Positions 1-10,150 of a stretch of DNA of 64,000 bases are shown one piece after another. Origin of the DNA: Chaenocephalus aceratus (Eukaryota; Chordata; Actinopteri; Perciformes; Channichthyidae); assembly GCA_023974075.1 (NCBI GenBank), contig JAMFTG010000273.1:51001-115000 (forward strand), written 5' to 3'. Positions within the stretch are counted from its first letter, which is position 1; the number at the start of each line of letters is the position of its first letter. The translations under genes and the position numbers were made by a program. Below the pieces are notes generated by a model. The model did not search any database, was not told where the DNA came from, and saw nothing but the letters and a program-made list of their open reading frames with translations.

Positions 1-366
1 ATAACACAAAAAAATATACAAGTTGATGTAGAAAATATACAAGTTGAAGTAGAAAATATACAAGTGATGTAGAAAATATACAAGTTGAAGTAGAAAATAT
101 ACAAAAAAATATACAAGTTGATGTAGAAAATATACAAGTTGAAGTAGAAAATATACAAGTTGAAGTAGAAAATATGCAAAAAAATATACAAGTTGAAGTA
201 GAAAATATACAAGTTGAAGTAGAAAATATACAAAAAAATATACAAGTTGAAGTAGAAAATATACAAGTTGAAGTAGAAAATATACAAAAAAATATACAAG
301 TTGAAGTAGAAAATATACAAGTTGAAGTAGAAAATATACAAGTTGAAGTAGAAAATATACAAATAT
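1..366. repeat. AT-rich minisatellite, 21-bp unit (first copy)
   Basis: Tandem units of about 21 bases (ATACAAGTTGAAGTAGAAAAT), interspersed with a short 12-base variant (ATACAAAAAAAT). The same array recurs at 3791-4455 as part of a larger tandem duplication. The open frames seen here on either strand are by-products of the repeat. The array runs off the left edge of the window. Confidence 0.95.
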
Positions 367-420
367 TAGAACCTTTTTAAAGTACATTTTGTAGTCATTT
401 TTACAGGTTTAAGGGGAAAA

Positions 421-545
421 TGGGTTAAGCCGGTGGTGGACTAGAAGGTCACCGGTTCAAGTCCCCGAAGGTGCTACCGAGGTGTCCCTGAGCAAGGCAC
501 CGTTCCCTACACTGCACAGAATAAGCCAACATATTAATATATAGA
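421..545 (+). mobile_element. tRNA-like SINE remnant (copy 1)
   Basis: A box-B-like motif (GGTTCAAGTCCCC, about 454-466) is followed by a segment on the theme 'gaggtgtccctgagcaaggcaccg' that is widespread in teleost dispersed repeats. No acceptor stem or intact cloverleaf can be drawn, so this is not a tRNA gene. An almost identical copy lies at about 4507-4630 because the whole segment is duplicated. Family assignment is uncertain. Confidence 0.5.
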
Positions 546-856
546 AGAAAAGCACACATTAGTTATACTAGAATAAATACAATTACAAATAAATTAAGAT
601 AAACAAGTAGTACATCCATGTCTAATAAAATATAACAATAATAATAAAGCAAATAACACGTACAAAAACAAAAGATAATATAAATGAACAATTACTTGTC
701 AACATGTTAAACTAAATACATGTAAAGTTATGTTTTCTAAAGACGTTTACCGATTGTATGAACTCGTCGTAAACCTGAGGATCAGAGGGAGATTATTGAA
801 TGCCCCTGCAGGGTTGGGTTTACCACAGTGATCCCGTTAAAGACCTGAATGGACCA

Positions 857-891
857 CACACACACACACACACTACGCACACACACAGACA

Positions 892-923
<32 letters not shown>

Positions 924-932
924 CACACACAG

Positions 933-963
<31 letters not shown>

Positions 964-1118
964 TACGCACACACAGACACGCACACACCACACCACACAC
1001 ACACCACACACACACACACACACAGACACACACACACACACATGCACACATACACACACACACACACACACAGACACGCACATAAACCAACACACATACA
1101 CGCACACATACACACATG

Positions 1119-1150
<32 letters not shown>

Positions 1151-1290
1151 CACATATATGCAGACACGCACTCACACAGACACATACGCACACACACAAA
1201 CACACACACATACGCACACACACATACGCGCACACACACACAGACACGCACTCACACACACATACACACACACTCACATACTGACAGACA
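857..1290. repeat. (CA)n-rich microsatellite with ACGC interruptions
   Basis: About 430 bases of CA dinucleotides interrupted by GCACACACAGACACG-type variants. It gives spurious His-Thr and Val-Cys open frames on the two strands. Confidence 0.95.
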
Positions 1291-1293
1291 CAT

Positions 1294-1812
1294 TAATTTA
1301 ATTAAATACAAGAACTCATAACAGTAAAACAATATACAAAGTAAAAATAAATATTGAATCTATTCACAAAATGAACCAAAAATATTTTAAAAGAAAAAAC
1401 ATTATGTTAATAAAAAAAAAAAAATTTTTAAAAGTCACTCATAACAGAACAATATTATGTATATATATATATATATATATAGAAGGTAAAAATATATATG
1501 TCTAAAAAACCTATTTACTGCATTTTACAAAATGAACACAGACCCAAAACAACTAAAGGGACATTTTGAAAAGGAAGTACGACTGTTTTTTTTACAGCAA
1601 ATTAAACCACAGAGAAAAGTGCTAAAATAAATAAAGTGATTTATTATGAAATGAAACCTTTTAGTAAATCTATTTAACGAAATTAACAGGGACCACAAAT
1701 ACAATTATATTAATTAAAATACAGTAAATCAAACCACACAAAAAAATGGAATTAAGAAAATACAAATATTTATAAATAATCCAAAATATTTTATAAATAG
1801 AGCTCCCTGCAG
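1294..1812. other. AT-rich single-copy stretch, no gene seen
   Basis: AT-rich DNA with a short (TA)n run at about 1460-1481. It leads into the splice acceptor of the PPC-domain exon at 1811-1812. I see no promoter or first exon for that gene here, so its start presumably lies outside the window or in a short exon I cannot recognise. Confidence 0.5.
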
Positions 1813-3196
1813 GTGTTCTCTCTGCGGCTCGGCCCGGGTCAGGAGCTGCTCGGCGCTCTGAAGGACTTCGTGGATCAGAACCGTCTCCAGGCGCCGTTCA
1901 TCATCACCTGCGTGGGCAGCGTAACCAAGGCGACGCTGAGACTGGCCAACGCCACAGCAACAAACACTAACGAGGGTACCTGAACGCACCGCCAAAGGGC
2001 AGGACACTGAGTTTGGTTTAAACACCTGTTATGCTTTGGTTTTTGTCACGAGTTGAGTTTAATGAAGTGTATTATGTAACAAGTTACACATAAATGTATC
2101 AGGTGAGTTGAAAGCAATGATATTAAGTTGAACCTAACATTTATATAGTTGCTTTGAACTGATTTGTTGACATAATACATTTAATTAAAGCCAACATGTC
2201 AGATATGTTGTGGAGTATCTTTTCCCCAGCAGCAATCTGAATGATCCTTTTTCTTCCACGAAGGCAGGAAATTAACACACTTTTTATGCTTTAGTTTTGA
2301 TGAGTTGAGTTAATTAAGTCTATTATGTAACAAATTACACATAAATGTAGCAGGTTGGTTGTAAACATATAAAGCATTTTTTATCTAAACTTAACATTAT
2401 TGCTTTTAATTAATTTGTTGACATAATGCATTTAAAAAAGTCAACATTTCAGTTTTTTGTATTTTTGGTGTAGTGTCTTTATTTAGAGGCCTTTAGAAAT
2501 GTTTAAATCTTTATTGATAATCATAAAAAAATAGATTTGGAGTTTTTAAAAATTCCATATTGTTGTTATAGATACACGGGAAATAATATTTATCCAAGTC
2601 TGTTTTCATCCCATCGTATTCTGCCTTTTTATACAAATCGTAAACAAAACACTCTCCGCCCTTAAGACACCTAAATCCAACAGAAGTGATACAGATGAAA
2701 AAAATGTATGATATCGAAATAGAATAAGAATAAAAGATAAAATACGAATTAAATAAATAATAAATAAAAAAAATTAAAAAAAATACAGTTAGAATTAAAT
2801 ACAATAAAATAAGTACATTCAAATACAACAATAATAATACAAGAAGAATGAGATTAGAAATAAATAAAACTCTATAACCGCATGCGATATATTCCCCTTT
2901 CATGGTCTTCAGTCCCCACTAAGGTGTGCACTCCCCCTCCCCAGGTGCTCCAGCTGAGCGGGCGTGGGCGTTATGAGATCGTGTCTCTGGTGGGGACCCT
3001 GAACCCCGAGGCCCACCTCCACATCTGCCTCTCTGACGCAGAGGGGGTCACCGTGGGGGGCCACGTGCTGGGGGGCCTGGAGGTCTTCACCACGGCAGAG
3101 CTGGTGCTGGGGGGGGCGGGGGGGCTGGCCTTCAGCCGGGAGATGGACCAGAGGACGGGCTTCCCAGAACTGGTGGGTGACGCAGCGGACGACTGA
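1813..3196 (+). CDS. PPC/DUF296-domain protein, two 3' exons (partial gene)
   Basis: Two exons encode most of a PPC domain (plant and prokaryote conserved, DUF296). Exon A runs 1813 to about 1974 after a CAG acceptor. It reads from VFSLRLGPGQELL through VGSVTKATLRLANATA to NTNE. Exon B runs 2945-3196 and includes YEIVSLVGTLNPEAHLHIC, GGHVLGGLEVFTTAELVLG and a C-terminal GFPEL before a TGA at 3194-3196. The HLH and GGH histidines sit where prokaryotic members are thought to bind metal; that role is inference. Plant relatives are AT-hook DNA-binding proteins; the animal function is not established. The exon A donor is one base out of phase with exon B (GAGG before GTACC), which fits a single extra G in the assembly. 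The normal C-terminus may continue into a further exon. The upstream start is not visible. Confidence 0.75.
2029..2455. repeat. Local direct duplication inside the PPC-gene intron
   Basis: Two diverged copies of about 180 bases (about 2029-2212 and 2284-2455) share a TATGCTTTRGTTTT start, a conserved TATTATGTAACAARTTACAC block and a TTTGTTGACATAAT block. They are clearly homologous but old. I cannot name the source element. Confidence 0.7.
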
Positions 3197-3525
3197 ACAG
3201 ACGACTGAGCAGACGGCGGACGACTGAGCAGACGGCGGACGACTGAGCGGACGACTGAGCGGACGACTGAACGGGACGACTGAACGGACGACTGAACGGA
3301 CGACTGAGCGGACGACTGAGCGGACGACTGAACGGACGACTGAACGGACGACTGAGCGGACGACTGAGCGGACGACTGAGCGGACGACTGAACGGACGAC
3401 TGAACGGACGACTGACTGAACGGACGACTGAGCGGACGACTGAACGGACGACTGAACGGACGACTGAGCGGACGACTGAGCAGACGACTGAGCAGACGAC
3501 TGAGCAGACGACTGAGCAGCGACTG
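3186..3525. repeat. 12-bp minisatellite (GACGACTGAACG / GACGACTGAGCG)
   Basis: About 28 units of 12 bases with an A/G variant in each. The array begins exactly in the GACGACTGA that ends the PPC reading frame, so its founder unit contains that stop codon. A shorter copy lies at 4753-4945 in the second member of the tandem duplication. Confidence 0.95.
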
Positions 3526-3790
3526 ACGTGAACAGTGAAACCATCAGAAACTAATACGAGACGAAAAAGCTCCAAATCAAACGACGCATTCCTCAACACA
3601 AAAACAAGTTAAACAATAATGAAAACAAGCTGATTTCACTGGAACTAAGTCCAGAGATCTGCCAATAGAACGAGTGAACATTAGCTTGGGGAGAGAACTT
3701 GAACTAAGAAGGGATGTTTAGATAAATCAGATCTCATTGAACTACATTCGACCAGAGTCAGGACACGTTGTTACAGAACAAGACCTGTGT
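3526..3790 (+). repeat. Right end of tandem-duplication copy 1 (truncated dispersed repeat)
   Basis: Near-identical to 4935-5197 apart from single-base indels. Copy 1 stops at GAACAAGACCTGTGT, where the second copy of the AT-rich minisatellite begins. In copy 2 the same sequence runs on into the remainder of a dispersed repeat. Confidence 0.85.
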
Positions 3791-4455
3791 AGAAATATAC
3801 AAGTTGAAGTAGAAAATATACAAGTTGAAGTAGAAAATATACAAAAAAATATACAAGTTGAAGTAGAAAATATACAAGTTGAAGTAGAAAATATACAAAA
3901 AAAATATACAAGTTGAAGTAGAAAAATACAAGTTGATGTAGAAAATATACAAGTTGAAGTAGAAAATATACAAAAAATATACAAGTTGATGTAGAAAATA
4001 TACAAGTTGAAGTAGAAAATATACAAGTTGAAGTAGAAAATATACAAAAAATATACAAGTTGAAGTAGAAAATATACAAGTTTAAGTAGAAAAATATACA
4101 AGTTGAAGTAGAAAATATACAAAAAAATATACAAGTTGATGTAGAAAATATACAAGTTGAAGTAGAAAATATACAAGTTGATGTAGAAAATATACAAGTT
4201 GAAGTAGAAAATATACAAAAAAATATACAAGTTGATGTAAAATATAAGTTGAAGTAGAAAATATGCAAAAAAAATATACAAGTTGAAGTAGAAAATATAC
4301 AAGTTGAAGTAGAAAATATACAAAAAAATATACAAGTTGAAGTAGAAAATATACAAGTTGAAGTAGAAAATATACAAAAAAATATACAAGTTGAAGTAGA
4401 AAATATACAAGTTGAAGTAGAAAATATACAAGTTGAAGTAGAAAATATACAAATA
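3791..4455. repeat. AT-rich 21-bp minisatellite (second copy)
   Basis: Same unit as 1-366 with the same short variant, about 665 bases long. It is the left end of duplication copy 2. Long Phe/Tyr-rich antisense frames across it are artefacts of the repeat. Confidence 0.95.
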
Positions 4456-4750
4456 TTAGAACCTTTTTAAAGTACATTTTGTAGTCATTTTTACAGGTTT
4501 AAGGGGAAAATGGGTTAAGCCGGTGGTGGACTAGAAGGTCACCGGTTCAAGTCCCCGAAGTTGCTACCGAGGTGTCCCTGAGCAAGGCACCGTTCCCTAC
4601 ACTGCACAGAATAAGCCAACATATTAATATATAGAAGAAAAGCACACATTAGTTATACTAGAATAAATACAATTACAAATAAATTAAGATAAACAAGTAG
4701 TACATCCATGTCTAATAAAATATAACAATAATATAAAGCAAATAACACGA
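4456..4750 (+). repeat. Duplicated unique segment (copy 2 of about 362-658)
   Basis: Matches 362-658 almost base for base, including the SINE-like block. It then jumps at about 4750 directly into the 12-bp minisatellite. The roughly 2.5 kb that in copy 1 holds the CA repeat and both PPC exons is absent, so copy 2 is an internally deleted duplicate. Confidence 0.85.
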
Positions 4751-4752
4751 CT

Positions 4753-4945
4753 TTTGACGACTGAACGGACGACTGAACAGACGACGACTGAACGGACGAC
4801 TGAGCGGACGACTGAACGGACGACGACTGAACGGACGACTGAGCGGACGACTGAGCGGACGACTGAACGGACGACTGAACGGACGACTGAGCGGACGACT
4901 GAGCAGACGACTGAGCAGACGACTGAGCAGACGACTGAACAGTGA
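4753..4945. repeat. 12-bp minisatellite (second copy)
   Basis: About 16 units of GACGACTGARCG, equivalent to 3186-3525 but shorter. Confidence 0.95.
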
Positions 4946-5697
4946 AACCATCAGAAACTAATACGAGACACGAAAAAGCTCCAAATCAAACGACGCATTC
5001 CTCAACACAAAAACAAGTTAAACAATAATGAAAACAAGCTGATTTCACTGGAACTAAGTCCAGAGATCTGCCAATAGAACGAGTGAACATTAGCTTGGGG
5101 AGAGAACTTGAACTAAGAAGGGATGTTTAGATAATCAGATCTCATTGAACTACATTCGACCAGAGTCAGGACACGTTGTTACAGAACAAGACCTGTGTCC
5201 TGTGTCCTGGATCGCGAGTCGTGGCTGTGGTCCTGGATCATCGGTCCTGGATGGATATCCTCGTGGATTCATCTTCCTATTATACACACTGCATTTCCAA
5301 ACATTTGGACTACCTATGTTGCAAATGTATTATCTCTTTGATTTACACACGGCATCTGTTGCACGTCTGTCCGTCCTGGAAGAGGGATCCCTCCTCTGTT
5401 GCTCTCCCTGAGGTTTCTCCCATGTTCCCTTTAAACTGTGGGTTTTCTTCGGAAGTTTTACCTTGTACGATGTGAGGGTCTAAGGACAGAGGGTCTAAGG
5501 ACAGAGGGTCTAAGGACAGAGGGTCTGAGGACAGAGGGTCTAAGGACAGAGGGTCCCAGGACAGAGGGTCTGAGGACAGAGGGTGTCGTATTGTCATACT
5601 GATATTCTGTACACACTGTGAAGACCACTGAGACAAATGTAACATTTGTGATATTGGGCAATAAATAAACATTGATTGATTGATTGATTGAAGACGC
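4946..5697 (+). mobile_element. Dispersed teleost retroelement 3' region with (TTGA)n tail
   Basis: A block with CCTGGATCGCGAGTC, a segment ending CTGAGGTTTCTCCCATG, and a 3' end with GGCAATAAATAAACATTGA followed by TTGATTGATTG. This organisation is familiar from very abundant non-autonomous or LINE-derived repeats of percomorph fish. No long coding region is present. Copy 1 of the same repeat is truncated at 3790. Class assignment is from memory and not certain. Confidence 0.6.
5474..5585. repeat. 15-bp minisatellite (GAGGGTCTAAGGACA)
   Basis: About seven to eight tandem units of GAGGGTCTAAGGACA with TGAGG and CCCAGG variants, inside the 3' region of the dispersed repeat. Confidence 0.9.
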
Positions 5698-5757
5698 TGA
5701 AAGGTTTCTGTTTTCTGATGTCAGTCGGTGATTTTCTAATAAATATAATAATAATAA

Positions 5758-5930
5758 TTCCTTGCATTTATTAAAGCGCTTTTCCAGTGCTCAAAGCGCT
5801 TTACAGATACACATTACACATATTTTATATACATGCAATAGTCACTGTGGACGATACCCACAGGAGCAAATGCAGGTGAAGTGTCTTGCCCAAGGACACA
5901 AATATGTACAAAGAAACAAGTTTCCTCAGA
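5758..5930 (+). mobile_element. SINE-like dispersed repeat (CAAAGCGCTTTACA family)
   Basis: It shares the layout (ATAAT)n, TTTATTAAAGCGCTTTTCCAG, CTCAAAGCGCTTTACA, CAGGAGCAAR, GTGTCTTGCCC with a second copy at 37838-38010. Two copies 32 kb apart in the same orientation support a mobile origin. No coding sequence. Confidence 0.65.
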
Positions 5931-6099
5931 GATACGACTCAAAACACGATGTTTTCACTTAACAAGATGATGCGTTGTCTAAAATCAAGACCTGATATCT
6001 CACTGCAGAGTCACTGCTGAAGTTGAAGTTATGTGTCTCATATCAGGAGGAGAGAGTAGAGACACATTCTGATTGGATGTAGAGTTTTTGTCGTCAACA

Positions 6100-6155
6100 A
6101 TTTCCCAACTTAGGATCAATAACGTACTTCTTATCTTATCTTATCTTAGAGTGAC
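6100..6155 (+). mobile_element. LINE 3' tail, (TTATC)n
   Basis: TTCCCAACTTAGGATCAATA followed by TTCTTATCTTATCTTATC. A matching tail lies at 37770-37815 and a weaker one at 38929-38962. This 'gggatcaataaagt plus pentamer' end is typical of truncated teleost non-LTR elements. Confidence 0.6.
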
Positions 6156-6475
6156 GGATAAACACATTTGTTCTTTTTTTAAACACAAGAACTAAAAGTA
6201 AACAACAAAAAGACAATTACTTACAAAATATACAGAATACAGAATACATATGTAAACTGAAAATAATAACAATAATAATACAGACAAGCAGAAACAAAAT
6301 GAAGTTATCGGTCTCTATGCGTGTCGTTGTGGTTGTTTTGAATCATTTCTAGTATTTTAGTTGGTTAGCTTTTCACAGACAGAACATCAGCAACTCAAGT
6401 TAATCTTGGTTTGAACATCGCTCAAAATATTATTTTTCACTTTTTAGTCACTTTTCTTTGTGTCTTTTTGGTTGT

Positions 6476-6687
6476 TTTGAGTGACTTTTAATGTCATTGT
6501 GTCGAACAGTGGAGGACACACGCAGGTTCACACACGCCTGAGTTCAGCCAGTTGTTGGTCTTCATGCGTCTCCGTGGATGTTCTGAGTTTTTATCTGGTT
6601 AGTGTGTTTGCTTTTAAATCCCTTTTTTTGTCTGATAATCAAAAAAATGTTGATTATTTCGCATCACTTTTTAGTGACTATTTTAGT

Positions 6688-6735
<48 letters not shown>

Positions 6736-6955
6736 GAATAAAAGATCATTCAGACTGTTCCTGAAAGACACTACACAAAAAAATAGAAAAAACTGAAATG
6801 TTGACTTTATTTACTATTTTTAGACTATTTTGTTGTTTTGAGTGACTTTTAATCTCATTGTGTCGAACAGTGGAGGAAAACAGGTTCACACACGCCTGAG
6901 TTCAGCCGGTTGTTCTGAGTAATGTCTTACATCTGGTTAGTTTCTTTGCTCTTCA
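6476..6955. repeat. Direct duplication of ~110 bp flanking a CA run
   Basis: Two copies of a block (about 6472-6590 and 6832-6945) share GAGTGACTTTTAAT, GTGTCGAACAGTGGAGGA and CACACGCCTGAGTTCAGCC. Between them lies a (CA)n tract at about 6690-6733. Confidence 0.75.
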
Positions 6956-7007
6956 TGGACACGTCCGACATGTTGGGTGTGATCGGTCGTTTGCGTCACT
7001 TCTTATA

Positions 7008-7480
7008 ATAATAATAATAATATATTTAATTTATATAGCGCTTCTCATCTGCCAAGACAAATCTCGAAGTGCTTCACAACAAGGGATACTGATACGCTTT
7101 GAGATAAAAGACAAATAATTGTAATAATAATAAGAAATCAAAAAATAAAATATAAAATAGAGTACAAAAATAAAAGTCGGAGATAGCGATAAAAATGGCA
7201 GTACTCCAGGTGTACCGTGCTCAAAGTTTATTCGAAGGCCTGCCGAAAGAAGAGGGTCTGAAGGCCGGTTTTGAAGACCTCGGTGGAAGGGGCAGATCTC
7301 AGCTGATCTGGGAGGGAGTTCCAGAGGCGCGGGGCGAATGAGCAGAAGGCTCGGTCTCCCATTGTTCGGAGACGTGTGCGGGGGATGTAGACAAGAGGAG
7401 CTGGAGCGGAGAGAGCGGGTAGATGTCTGGGTACGGATGAGGTCACAGAGGTATTTTGGGCTTTGTCCATTCTTAGTCTT
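7008..7480 (-). mobile_element. 5'-truncated non-LTR retrotransposon (L2/Rex-like), minus strand
   Basis: On the minus strand an 80-residue frame (7228-7470) contains IPRTRLRTMGDRAFCSFAP and RLWNSLPDQLRS. These are the conserved C-terminal residues that follow the RT domain in fish L2/CR1-like LINEs. The 3' end lies to the left, with GAGAAGCGCTATATAAAT followed by (TTA)n in minus-strand orientation. The same 3' tail occurs on the plus strand at 52981-53057. It is a dead truncated copy with no RT core. Confidence 0.7.
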
Positions 7481-7482
7481 CT

Positions 7483-7499
7483 CGGCCCCCTAGTGGTGG
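7483..7499 (-). promoter_or_regulatory. CTCF-like motif
   Basis: GGCCCCCTAGTGGTGG reads on the minus strand as CCACCACTAGGGGGCC, close to the vertebrate CTCF core CCASYAGRKGGCR. Motif match only; occupancy is unknown. Confidence 0.45.
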
Positions 7500-7810
7500 T
7501 TTGCGGCGTGTCTGGTGTGCAGCTGTATTCTGTCGCTTCTTACTCTTTTGTTTGTGTTTCTTTGGTTGTTTTTCATCACTTTCAGTCTTTTGGTGTCTTT
7601 TCGTAGTCCGTGTGTCAGATTTTCGTTCACTCTTTCTGTCTTGGTGTGTCTTTGTAGTTGTTGGGAATCAGTTTTTGTGTCATTGTGGTTTCTTCTCCTC
7701 AGTTTCTGTGTCTTTTGGTGAGTCTCCATTTCGTCTCGTGTGTTCTTTGGGTTGTTTTGTTCCTATATGGTCATTTTGTGTTTTTCAGTCGTGTGTGTCT
7801 ACAAATACAA
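7500..7810. repeat. T/G-rich degenerate repeat (GTGTCTTTTKGTAGT theme)
   Basis: Pyrimidine-rich DNA with recurring GTGTCTTT, TTTCTTTGGTTGTTTT and TTGTAGTTGTTGGG words. It resembles the decayed T-rich repeat at 6420-6480. The frames here are Phe/Cys/Val-rich and not convincing proteins. Confidence 0.4.
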
Positions 7811-7984
7811 AGTAGCAGGAAATGGTACAATTATAATGATCAAGTATCTCAAACATTTTACTTTAGTACAGAACTGGAGTAAATGTTCCTTAAAACAACA
7901 TCCAGAGGAACACAAAGGCTTTAAGCTTAAGGGACAACATATTCAGAGAGGGGGGGGGCGTAGCGCCATTAGGATCTTCACTGC

Positions 7985-8177
7985 GGGGGTCTCAGCTTCC
8001 TGCTAATAGATGTTAAACTGATCCGCGGCCTTTCAGAGCCTCTGACCCCCCGGTCGAGACCAGACAAAGCGAGGACCCCCCTCCAGGGATTAGCTATGAC
8101 TCGTTCATGGCCGCCAGCGCGAAGAAAGGAAGCGCCTCGTTTGCCGTGTGAGGGGGGTGGAGCCTTTTGAAGGAATC
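7985..8177. other. GC-rich single-copy block, possible non-coding element
   Basis: Non-repetitive sequence with higher GC than its surroundings, between decayed repeats and a CA run (8178-8225). No convincing frame. It could be a conserved non-coding element; only comparison with other fish would tell. Confidence 0.25.
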
Positions 8178-8209
<32 letters not shown>

Positions 8210-8377
8210 GCACACACACACACTGTCGTTTATTTGAACTCAATCCCACACACACCGCCAAAAATACTCACATCAACCAAATGTGGATTCATTCGGTGCT
8301 GAACATACACATTTCCCTCCTGGTTGTTTGAGAAAAACTTCAATTAAATGAATGAAAAATTAGACATATGGTCCTTT

Positions 8378-10150
8378 TCAGTGTCTCTACTTTAAAGAGT
8401 CCTCTCCTGCTGATGTTCAGGTGTATATCAGTATGTAGTGTCTCTACTTTAAAGAGTCCTCTCCTGCTGATGTTCAGGTGTATATCAGTACGTAGTGTCT
8501 CTACTTTAAAGAGTCCTCTCCTGCTGATGTTCAGGTGTATATCAGTATGTAGTGTCTCTACTTTAAAGAGTCCTCTCCTGCTGATGTTCAGGTGTATATC
8601 AGTATGTAGTGTCTCTACTTTAAAGAGTCCTCTCCTGCTGATGTTCAGGTGTATATCAGTATGTAGTGTCTCTACTTTAAAGAGTCCTCTCCTGCTGATG
8701 TTCAGGTGTATATCAGTATGTAGTGTCTCTACTTTAAAGAGTCCTCTCCTGCTGATGTTCAGGTGTATATCAGTATGTAGTGTCTCTACTTTAAAGAGTC
8801 CTCTCCTGCTGATGTTCAGGTGTATATCAGTATGTAGTGTCTCTACTTTAAAGAGTCCTCTCCTGCTGATGTTCAGGTGTATATCAGTATGTAGAGTCTC
8901 TACTTTAAAGAGTCCTCTCCTGCTGATGTTCAGGTGTATATCAGTATGTAGTGTCTCTACTTTAAAGAGTCCTCTCCTGCTGATGTTCAGGTGTATATCA
9001 GTATGTAGGTCTCTACTTTAAAGAGTCCTCTCCTGCTGATGTTCAGGTGTATATCAGTATGTAGTGTCTCTACTTTAAAGAGTCCTCTCCTGCTGATGTT
9101 CAGGTGTATATCAGTATGTAGAGTCTCTACTTTAAAGAGTCCTCTCCTGCTGATGTTCAGGTGTATATCAGTATGTAGAGTCTCTACTTTAAAGAGTCCT
9201 CTCCTGCTGATGTTCAAGTGTATATCAGTATGTAGTGTCTCTACTTTAAAGAGTCCTCTCCTGCTGATGTTCAGGTGTATATCAGTATGTTGTGTCTCTA
9301 CTTTAAAGAGTCCTCTCCTGCTGATGTTCAGGTGTATATCAGTATGTATTATCTCTACTTTAAAGAGTCCTCTCCTGCTGATGTTCAGGTGTATATCAGT
9401 ATGTAGAGTCTCTACTTTAAAGAGTCCTCTCCTGCTGATGTTCAGGTGTATATCAGTATGTAGAGTCTCTACTTTAAAGAGTCCTCTCCTGCTGATGTTC
9501 AGGTGTATATCAGTATGTGTGTGTCTCTACTTTAAAGAGTCCTCTCCTGCTGATGTTCAGGTGTATATCAGTATGTAGTGTCTCTACTTTAAAGAGTCCT
9601 CTCCTGCTGATGTTCAGGTGTATATCAGTATGTGGTGTCTCTACTTTAAAGAGTCCTCTCCTGCTGATGTTCAGGTGTATATCAGTACGTAGTGTCTCTA
9701 CTTTAAAGAGTCCTCTCCTGCTGATGTTCAGGTGTATATCAGTACGTAGTTTCTCTACTTTAAAGAGTCCTCTCCTGCTGATGTTCAGGTGTATATCAGT
9801 ACGTAGTGTCTCTACTTTAAAGAGTCCTCTCCTGCTGATGTTCAGGTGTATATCAGTATGTAGTGTCTCTACTTTAAAGAGTCCTCTCCTGCTGATGTTC
9901 AGGTGTATATCAGTATGTGGTGTCTCTACTTTAAAGAGTCCTCTCCTGCTGATGTTCAGGTGTATATCAGTATGTAGTGTCTCTACTTTAAAGAGTCCTC
10001 TCCTGCTGATGTTCAGGTGTATATCAGTACGTAGTTTCTCTACTTTAAAGAGTCCTCTCCTGCTGATGTTCAGGTGTATATCAGTACGTAGTGTCTACTT
10101 TAAAGAGTCCTCTCCTGCTGATGTGCAGGTGTATATCAGTACGTAGTGTC
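8378..10150. repeat. 57-bp minisatellite, about 31 copies
   Basis: A very homogeneous array of a 57-base unit running from GTGTCTCTACTTTAAAGAGT to GTGTATATCAGTATGTA. Variation is mostly at the ATGT/ACGT and TAGTGT/TAGAGT positions at unit junctions. Because 57 is a multiple of three, frames stay open for up to 217 codons with a 19-residue periodicity; this is not a gene. The high identity points to recent expansion. Confidence 0.97.

Noticed and set aside
421..545. Possible tRNA gene (B-box-like sequence)
   Set aside because: No cloverleaf or matching A box. Better explained as a SINE remnant. The same goes for 39915-40088, which has both boxes but a SINE tail.
8368..10146. Open frames of 179-217 codons with a 19-residue repeat
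   Set aside because: The 57-bp minisatellite unit is a multiple of three and contains no stop in that phase. Not a protein.
8378..10150. Possible CRISPR-like array
   Set aside because: Units are contiguous with no variable spacers, and the genome is eukaryotic. The same applies to the other arrays.
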